DNA from: Bolinopsis microptera
Taxonomy: Eukaryota > Ctenophora > Tentaculata > Lobata > Bolinopsidae
Length of the DNA: 14,923 bases
Direction: 5' to 3'
Assembly (NCBI RefSeq): GCF_026151205.1
Contig: NW_026971951.1
Coordinates: 1-14,923, forward strand
The position numbers and the translations under genes are program-made. Positions 7,601-14,923 of this stretch are shown in pieces. The notes beneath the pieces are model-generated. The model was not told the origin of the DNA, ran no database searches, and saw nothing but the letters and a program-made list of their open reading frames with translations. Position 1 is the stretch's first letter; each line of letters starts with the position of its first letter.

Positions 7601-10600
7601 GAAATTTTTTTTAAAAAATTTTTTTTGGGGAAAAAAATTTTTTTGGGTAAAAAATTTTTGGAAAAGGGTTTGGAAAAGTGGGGGAAAAAATTTTGGGTTT
7701 GGGAATAATTTTTTAATTTTTTTGTTTTTTTTTTAAAAAATTTTTTTTTAAAAATCCATTAAAAAAAAAGAAAAATTTTTTTTTAAAATTTTTATCGAAA
7801 ATTTTAAAAAAAATTTTTTTTTTTTAAATTTTTTTTTTTCCCGTTTTTCAAAAAAAAAAAGGGGTTTTTTTAAAAAAATTTTCCCCCAAAGTTTAAAAAA
7901 TTTTTTCTTTTGGGTTTAAATTTTTTTTGGTCCCAAAAAAAAAAAGGGGAAAAATTTTTCCCAAAAAAAAAGGGAAAAACCATATTTGTGACCTGGGGAA
8001 AAACCTTTTCAAAAAATTTTAAATGGGGCCCCCCCCAGAAAAATTTTTTGCCCCCCCTTTTTTTTTTGGGGGGAAAGGGAAAAGTTTTAAAAAAAAAAAA
8101 CGTAAAATTCCCAAATTTTTTTTAAAATGCCCAAAATTTTTAAAAAAAGAATCAAAAACCCCAGCAAAAATAATGGGGGGCCCAAACCCCAAAATTGGGC
8201 CATGTTTTGTTTTTAAAAAAATGGAACTGTGAAAAAAAAAATTTTTTTTTACTTTTCCCCCAAACTTTTTTAAAAAAAAAAAACCCCATAAAAAAACCCC
8301 TTAAAATTTACCAACACTTGTTTCAAAAAGAAAATTTTAAAAAAACCCCAATTTAATAACAAAAGCCAAAGGAAAGTTTTCCTTTATTTTCAAAAAAAAA
8401 CCCCCCCTTTTTAAAGTTTTTAAAAAACCCCCCCCAAAAATAAAAAAAATTTTCTTTTTAAAAAAAAAACATTAGACCCCAAAAAAACCAAAAATTTTTT
8501 TGGCCTTTTTGTTTTGGGAAAAGGCCTGTTTTAAAATTTTTTTTTAAACCCAATTTGGGGCCCAAAACCCGAAAAGTACGCCTTTTTTTCCCTTTAAAAA
8601 AAAAATTCTTTTTTCCCCCCGTTTTCCCCCCCCCAAAAATTTTTTTGGGGTCCCTTTAAATTTTTCCTTTTTTAATTCGAAAATTTTTTAATTTTAAATT
8701 GTTTTTTTTCCCCTTTTTTTTAAAAAATTCCCCCCAAGACCTCCCCCCTTTTTTTAACCCCCTAAAAAATTTTCCTTTTTTTCCGGGTGTTTTTTTTTTG
8801 TTTCCTATTTTAAAATTTTTCCCCCCAATTTAAAAATTTTTTTTTTTTTAAAAACCCCGGGATTTTTTTTTTTTTATGGGGTTTTTTTAAAAGGGTTTTT
8901 TTAAAAAACCCCAAAAAAACCCAAAGGGGTTTTTTTTCAAATTTTAAAAATTTTTTTTAATTTTTAACGTTTTTTTTTTTTTCTTTTCCTACTCCCTTTT
9001 TTCAAAAAATTAATTTTTGTTTAAACTTTTTCCTTGTTTTTTTAAAAAAAGGTTGGGAAAAAAGTTTCCCTTTTTTTTTAAAAAAATTTTTCCCCCAAAA
9101 AAAATTTTTTAAAAACAATTTTGGTCCCTTTTTAAATTTTTTAACCTTTTAAAAAAATCCCCGTTTAAATTTTTTTTAACTAAAAACTTTTCCAAATAAA
9201 ATTCCCCCGTGGTCCCCTTTTTTAAAAGTGTTTTTCTGTTAAAATTTCTTTTTTTCCCAAAAAAAATTGTTTTTTTAAACAAGTAAAAATTTTTTTTTTT
9301 TTTAAAAAAAACTTTTTTCCCCAAAAATTTTTAAAATTCAAAACTTTTAAAAAAAAAAACTATTTTTAAAAAAAATTTTTTCCAAAAAATTTTCCCCTTT
9401 TAAAAAAATCCAAAAAGGGTGTAAAAAAAAAAGGAAATTTAAAAAATTTTTTTAAATTTTTTAAAAATTTTTTAAAAACCGGGGGTTTATTTTTTAAAAT
9501 TTTTAAAAAAAAATTTCCCCCATTTAAAAAAAAAAAAACCCCAAACAAAAGGAAAAAACGGGAAAAAAATCAAAAAAAATTTAAAAAAACCCCCCAAAAG
9601 TTCAAAAAAAAGTTAAAAATTTTTTTCCGAAAAAAAATTTTTTTCTTTTTTAAAGGGGGAAATAAAAAAAAAAAAAATTTTTTTTTTATTTTTTTCCCCC
9701 AAAAAATAACGTAATTTTTAAAAATTTTTAAAAATTTTTTAAAAAAATTTTTTAAAACCCCCAATTTTTTTTTTTTTAAAAAAAAAAATTTTTGGGGCAA
9801 AACAAAAGGTTTTTTTTCCCCCCCAAAATTATACAATTACCAATAAAATATTCAATAATTAAAATAAAAAGGGAAAATTAAAAAAAATTTTTTATCTTTT
9901 TAAAAAAAAAATTTAAATTTTCAAGGGGAAAACCCCGGAATTTTTTTTTTTAAAAAATTAATAATTATTCCATCAAAAAAAAGAAAATTTAAAAAAATTT
10001 TCCAAAGTTTTTTTTTTAAATTTTTAATTAAAAACCGAAAAAACTTTGGGAATGGGTATGGGTTAAAAAAACTGAATTTGACCCGATTGAAAAAACTTCC
10101 TAGATTGAATTGATTTTTTATAAAATTTAAGGTTTTGAAATGTAAAATTTACTTATAATTTTAAATTGAAAACCAAATTATCAATTGGGAATATAAAAGA
10201 TGACCACCCCCGGTACTTTTTGTTTTTACAGAAAAAAAATTTGCTTTTGTGGACATGTTTTAATTATTTACAATTCTGAAATGAAACTAAAAATATTAAA
10301 ATTTTAAAAATTCAACAATGAAAAAATACCACACTTGGCCTTACTTCCGGCAAAACACAAAACCGAAGCCTAAACCAACAAACCCAAAAATAGAACCCCT
10401 CCCAAAAAATTGGTGAGGGAAAAAATGTTAATACTTGTTTTCAAGTTTTTTGTGACGTTTTTTAATTGTCCTTTTAAAAAATAAAAATGTCCCCCCTTAC
10501 AAATTTAAAGTGCATGATTTTTAACAAGCAAATTTTTAAAAAATTCAGTAAAAATATAAAAATCCCATTAAACACCAAAAGGCAACAAACCCCCAACTAT

Positions 10601-10652
10601 AAAGGTCTTACTTCCCCTCTAAATCTTCCTAATTTTTTCTCCACAAAGACAA

Positions 10653-10669
10653 ACTCTAAAGTTTAGAGT
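10653..10669. repeat. 8-bp palindromic arms around one base
   Basis: ACTCTAAA (10653-10660) and TTTAGAGT (10662-10669) are exact reverse complements separated by a single G. GAC and GTC flank them at roughly symmetric distances. A one-base centre makes a cruciform or dimeric protein site more natural than an RNA hairpin. No known operator or element is recognised. Confidence 0.5.
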
Positions 10670-10959
10670 CCGGGTCCCCCTAAACTTGTCCTTGGCCTCT
10701 TTTTAAAAAACTCTTTCCCATTGAGCCCCCTGTCCCCCCTTCCCAAGTTTCCCCCTCCAAAAACCCCAGTTTAGTTCCTTTAAAAACTTTACCTCCCATC
10801 ATTACCTGGAGGGTAGTTAAAGAAGGGTTTTAGTACCAAAAAAACCAGTCCCCCAATCAAAAAAATGGCGCGTAAACCCCATCCCGAGCCCCCTCAGGAA
10901 ACCCCCTGGCAGCGAAAACCCCCCTACCTCCCACCGGGGGGGGGATTAACTACGTACTG

Positions 10960-11451
10960 GTGGGAAGAGGAATTTATGTTTTTTTTTTTTTTATTAGCGG
11001 GGTTAGGGTCCCCTCGAAAGATGGGGAAAGGGGGGTGGGCAACCGTTTTATTTTTTATTTTTTAGGAACTTTCCCGAAGCAAAGAGATGGTCTGTCCCGA
11101 ATCCCTGGCCCCCCCCATTGGGCCCGCCTCTTTTTGTGTAATTTGGTTTTTTGTGTTTTTTTTTTGGGGAGCAAGCACTCAATTATTTCGGACATCTTCA
11201 TTTTAACTGTGGCTGGGAAATTTTCCTTTGTCCAAAATGCGAATGGCCTACAAGCCTTTTTTTTTTTCTTTGGTACAAGGGTCCTTTGGGGAATTGGTTT
11301 TTTTTTCCAGTTTTGCCATAATTTGGGAAATGCAGCAAGTAACGCAGGGGGACTCCATAAGAACCCACCCAAAAACCCCCCTCCCTTGAATCCCCAGTTT
11401 TTTTGCCATCTGAAAAGAAAAAAGCTGGGGCATATCGAGTCCCCGGACTAA
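10960..11451 (+). other. Unrecognised 163-codon open frame in a more GC-rich island, doubtful as a gene
   Basis: This is the longest frame in the readable part of the right half, but I recognise no family. Its Phe clusters come from T runs at about 10978-10992, 11156-11166 and 11258-11268, which are typical of the run inflation seen in this window. A T-rich tract ending in TAG (11063-11065) resembles a splice acceptor. On the opposite strand a T-rich tract ending in CAG (11412-11410) also looks like an acceptor, followed by ATGGC. Polypyrimidine tracts cannot be trusted here. Competing minus-strand frames cover the same bases, so neither strand is supported as coding. Confidence 0.12.
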
Positions 11452-11638
11452 ACTTTTTAATTTTATTTCTTAAGTCATTTCTTTCCGAAAGCCCCCTCAA
11501 ATTCATAACTCAAACACAAAGCATTTCCTTACTTTTTTTTCGAAATCCCTTCCTCGAGCATTTTTTCCAATGCCCTTGAAATCAAATTTTTGGAAACACC
11601 CCGTTAGGATCCTTTTCACACAAAACTTCCTCCTTCAA

Positions 11639-11654
11639 GTGGGGTTTCCCCCAC
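11639..11654. repeat. Small hairpin-forming inverted repeat
   Basis: GTGGGG (11639-11644) pairs with CCCCAC (11649-11654) around the loop TTTC. The arms are mostly G and C runs whose lengths are doubtful in this window, so the structure may be accidental. Confidence 0.3.
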
Positions 11655-14540
11655 AGGTTCTTTTGCTATTAAAAACCCCTTTTTTAATTTTTTTCCTTAA
11701 ATTATCAAATACAACCCCAATTTCCCCAAAATTTTTCGGGGAAAAATTTAAATTTTTTCCCATTTATTTGCACAAAACTTGTTAAACATTTTAACCAAGA
11801 AATTTTTAAACATTTGGGAAACCCCTTTTTTTTAAAGGGGGTGCCCAACAATTTATGATACCAATTTCCTTTTCTTTCGCCAACATCAATATCCTCAGGA
11901 ACACAGCAACAAACATTTAACTACAATTTTTTGAAATTGAAAATTCAGGGTTTTTGGGGATTCCCCAAAAACTCCCCCCTAAATGTCCCCGCCCCCAAGA
12001 GGTCTCTATTCAATAATTGTAACCAATAGAGTTTTTGAAATTAAATTTCCCCCTTTGGATCCTCCTAAATAATTGAGCAAGACTTGATTTTTTGAAAACC
12101 CCAACCATCAAGCAAAATTCCCCGAAAATTTTCCTAATCCAAGCTTTTAATACGTAGAAGTACCCCTTGTGAATACAAAAAACAATGTGTTTTAGGAGCG
12201 GTAACCTTCCTGTTTTCAACCTTTTTTTCCCCTTTAAAGGAAAAAACCCCAGTTAGATTGAAAAAAACAGGTTTTGGGGAACTTGCCCCTCCAAATTCAA
12301 GAGGAAATTTGCTTTTGGGCAAAGATAAGCTTCCCCTTTTTCCAAGGATAAAAAAGATTTTGGAAAAATCTGTTTAAAATTTTTTCTTGAAAACCTTCCC
12401 CCCCCAGAAAACACTTTTAGCAGGATTTCCCATATGGTAAATTGTTCTGGCTCAAAAGAACCCTTTATAGTCCTGTAAAAAAACCCCCAAAAGAAGATAA
12501 AATCCCCGAAAATGGGTTTTTTGGGGGGTTTTGAGTGGAAAGTTTTTTTTGTGTTGGATTCTGGGGTTTCCCTCCCCCCAAATCCCCAAAAAAAGGGGTT
12601 GTGGTTTTAAAAAAAACCAAGGTCCTTCCATTTTCCCCATTTTGATAAACCTTTAGTCCCCCAAGGGTTGTTTGGGTGAAAAGAAGTTTTTTTTTTTTTT
12701 TCCCCCCTGCAAAAACCAAAATGTCCTTTTTAGCCTTTTTTTTTGTCCCTGGCAAGTGGGTTGTAAAATATAATACTGGTTTTTTAAAAGCAAAAAATTG
12801 GCACAAGTTTTTTAAGAAATAAAAAAGCCCCATCATGAATGTACAAAAATAACGGGCAAGTAAATTATAAAATTAATGTTTTCACCATTGTTAGTTTTAA
12901 AATCTTTCTATTCTCCTTTAATTTTATTTTAGTTAAGATTGGTATTAAAAAATTTCCCAACTTTAAAGTGTCATTCTTTTTTGATGGTATCGAGTAATGG
13001 GAAATGTGATAAGGTTTTAAAAGAAATTTGTGAAATCTTTAGTAGAAAAAAATTTAAATTTCCCCAAAAACCCAATAATTTAATTAAAGATTTCTTAGTG
13101 AAAATTTTTCAAATATTTAAAGATCAAATTTAAATTAAAAATTACCATTTAAATAATTCTATTTAATATTACCTCTTTGACGAAAGAAATCCTTGTGAAT
13201 GTTTAACCATCAAGTTTGGACAATTTCCCCAAGCAAGTAAAGGCAAGCACTTTTTGAATTTGAAAATAAGGTTTTGAACCCCAATCGGAAAAATGGAAAG
13301 GGAAATTAAACATTGCAGGTAAATAACCTTTTTGAAATTTAATATTTTTTTATTTCATTAAAAAAAAATTTTCTACAATAAAAAGTATTTATACTTTTCA
13401 ATAAAAATAAAAATTTACCAAAAATTTATATTAAAGGATTTTCTTTTTAAAAGTTGAAAAAGTTAAACCAATTTTATAAAATTGACTGAAAAATTTTTAA
13501 AACCAGTGTTGAATTTTTAAAAAGGACATGTTATTTTTATAATCGCCAGTACTTGTCCCAAATTAAAAAACAATGTCCAATTCAGGAAATTAAGGGAAAT
13601 AAAATTTTTTTTGGCCAAAAAAGGTGCCCTCAATTAAGGAATATTAATAAATGGACAAATTTATGTATTAGTTTCCTAATACTGGGTTGAAGTTTATTTC
13701 CCCTTTTTATTTTTATGAAAGGTTAGAGGAGGTTTTTTCAAATTTCCCCAGATATTAATTCCCAATTGTGATTTTAAAATAAATTTTAAACTTGTCTTCC
13801 CAATTTATTTTCAACCTAAGGTCATAAAATTTGCTAAATTGGAAATAAATTATATTTTTGTCGAAATTGTAACTTTTTTTTTTGGAGAATTTACAAGCTT
13901 TTCTTTTCATTTATTGTAACTTAACCAAAATTTGATTACAAAACTTTTTCCAAAAACTTTCCGATAAGTAATCATTAATCTTTTAAAAAATTGAATTTTG
14001 TATTTTTAACGTTTCCAAAAGTCCAATCCCTGCTAATAAAAACTTTTCCGTTTTTTCATTAGCTTTACTTTCCCCCTTGCACTTTCAAAACAAACCCTCA
14101 TTTTTCCTTTCTAAATTAATTTTTGTTTTTTTCCTTATTAATTTGATAAAACAGGTTAAATTTTCCAAAATCACATTAATAAATGGGGTTAATTTTCTAT
14201 AAATTGTTTAAAAATACTTTTCCAATAAAATGTTGAATAAAGATAGATTTAAAACAAAAAACCTGGGTAGGTTGAAATTTTTTTGTATCATTGTCTGGCT
14301 TCCTTGGCACCCAATCTAACATCATTTTGGACAAAAGTAATTTAACCTCATTTTCCTTTGGAACCTTTTCCCCGTCATTTTAATTTTAATTTAACATTTT
14401 GGTCTGTAGCCTGGGGTAATGCAATATCTGGTTCAAAATAAAAAGGGCACCAGAGGTTTTTGGGGCCTTGAAAAGCCCTTAGTTTTCCCAAAAGGGATTT
14501 TTTTGTGTCTACTTCCCGCTGGGGCCCCAAAATTGGTTTT

Positions 14541-14555
14541 CCCTAACCCCTAACC
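14541..14555. repeat. Two telomere-like CCCTAA words
   Basis: CCCTAACCCCTAACC is two copies of the TTAGGG-type telomere unit on the complementary strand, with one extra C that could be a run error. Two units are compatible with chance or a tiny interstitial remnant. The next bases are ordinary sequence, so this is not a chromosome end. Confidence 0.3.
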
Positions 14556-14559
14556 AAAG

Positions 14560-14715
14560 CTTTTGGAAAGTAATATTCCCTTTAGGCAAGCACTTGGTCG
14601 AAGAAGCGTGCTTACAAAGGCTGTGGGTACTTTCCCGTGCTTTCTAATCCATTTTACTGTCCTTCGTAATAGGAGGGTCTGTATTTTTAAGGGTTTTAAA
14701 TTTTAATACGCCTAA
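14560..14715. other. Readable island with an unidentified minus-strand open stretch and a 6-bp inverted repeat
   Basis: Mixed-base sequence returns between degraded stretches. On the minus strand about 45-50 codons stay open, including the peptide TVKWIRKHGKVPTAF (14661-14617), ending at a TAG near 14552. The composition is more protein-like than elsewhere in the right half, but I recognise no family. AAGCAC (14588-14593) and GTGCTT (14608-14613) form a 6-bp inverted repeat. A second minus-strand open stretch of about 50 codons lies at roughly 14395-14545, in a different frame. Either could be a decayed coding fragment or chance. Confidence 0.2.
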
Positions 14716-14749
14716 ACCGTTTCCCCCTGATAATTGGCCCCTTTTTCCC

Positions 14750-14923
14750 GCTCCAAAAATTCTACTTAATTTTTTTTTTCCCCCCCAAAAGAAAATTTTT
14801 TTAAAAAAAGGTGGCAAATTTTTTTAAAGGGAAAATTTTTTTTTTTAAAAGGGGTTTCCCCAGAAATTTGGAAAATTCCCGGTCCCAAAACCCCCCCCCC
14901 TTTTTTTTTTCCCCCCCCTTTTT
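14750..14923. other. Second run-inflated block at the window end
   Basis: Runs of C, T, A and G lengthen again and the last 60 bases are almost entirely C and T runs. The texture matches the 3400-9960 block, and the same artefact explanation applies. Nothing coding or structured can be read. Confidence 0.75.

Larger units (their letters stand above)
3400..9960. other. Run-inflated low-information block, probable sequencing or consensus artefact
   Basis: Almost every base lies in a run of three or more identical bases, and isolated single bases are rare. Hand-counted mean run length is about 2.2 in row 4021-4080, 3.5 in row 5041-5100 and 3.75 in row 9661-9720, against about 1.3-1.5 near the window start. 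No natural repeat class gives non-periodic runs of all four bases over 6.5 kb. All long open frames here (for example 3585-3974 minus, 4396-4995 plus, 6844-7146 plus, 9570-9836 minus) read as Lys/Phe/Pro/Gly/Asn strings, because pure runs of A, T, C or G contain no stop codon. They should not be annotated as genes. Onset near 3400 and exit near 9960 are gradual. Confidence 0.85.
9960..14750. other. Partly recovered AT-rich DNA, no gene recognised
   Basis: Sequence complexity rises again; row 13861-13920 has a mean run length of about 1.9 by hand count. It is AT-rich with frequent A, T and C runs and many AATAAA-like words. Open frames of 60-160 codons occur on both strands and often overlap (10960-11451 plus against 11055-11372 and 11198-11506 minus; 12010-12219, 12134-12322 and 12465-12836 minus; 12939-13133 plus). 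None shows a motif I recognise, and residual run errors make frames unreliable. It most resembles intergenic or intronic animal DNA. Confidence 0.6.

Noticed and set aside
12226-12246. Near-palindrome of T/C runs around CCTTTAAAGG
   Set aside because: Arms are homopolymers whose lengths are unreliable; such run palindromes are expected by chance in this window.
12010-12322. Two overlapping minus-strand frames with mixed composition (12010-12219, 12134-12322)
   Set aside because: No motif recognised; they overlap in different frames and lie in run-affected AT-rich sequence, so there is no support for a gene.
12939-13133. 64-codon plus-strand frame with Lys/Ile-rich C-terminus
   Set aside because: Composition follows the AT-rich background. 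There is no recognisable family and no conserved context.
13271-13290. GGTTTTGAACCCC-like word resembling a tRNA T-arm on the minus strand
   Set aside because: No 5-bp T stem, and no D or anticodon arm or acceptor stem at suitable distances.

Overview
This window looks like low-quality assembled DNA from an animal (metazoan) nuclear genome. The best evidence is in the first ~720 bases: a broken + strand copy of the end of a non-LTR (LINE-type) retrotransposon reverse transcriptase, of the kind common in flatworms, molluscs, cnidarians and other invertebrates. Nothing points to a prokaryote or a plasmid: there are no operons, no plausible ribosome-binding sites in front of long frames, and no recognisable bacterial genes. 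I cannot name the species.

Layout. (1) 1-735: LINE ORF2 3' remnant, its motifs scattered over three frames. (2) ~736-1350: high-complexity non-coding flank, probably the element's 3' UTR or adjacent DNA, with three inverted repeats (779-819, 831-879, 1061-1106) and a 20-bp tandem duplication (890-929). (3) 1350-3400: a transition zone where homopolymers lengthen; it holds a C/A-rich stretch with CCCTAAA-like words and a short CGG repeat. (4) ~3400-9960: a block where nearly every base sits in a run of the same base. By hand count the mean run length is ~1.3-1.5 in clean rows near the start and ~3.5-3.75 in the core (rows 5041 and 9661). I read this as a basecalling or consensus artefact, not biology. 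Long open frames here encode only Lys/Phe/Pro/Gly/Asn-rich low-complexity strings. Two readable islands survive, each with an inverted repeat (4496-4534, 4665-4691). (5) ~9960-14750: partly recovered AT-rich DNA with no recognisable gene, and somewhat clearer islands at ~10600-11450 and ~14400-14700. (6) 14750-14923: the run-inflated texture returns at the window end.

No set of genes working together can be supported. The retroelement remnant and its structured downstream flank are the only biology I can defend. Much of the rest should be treated as unreliable sequence, and I found no convincing new system.
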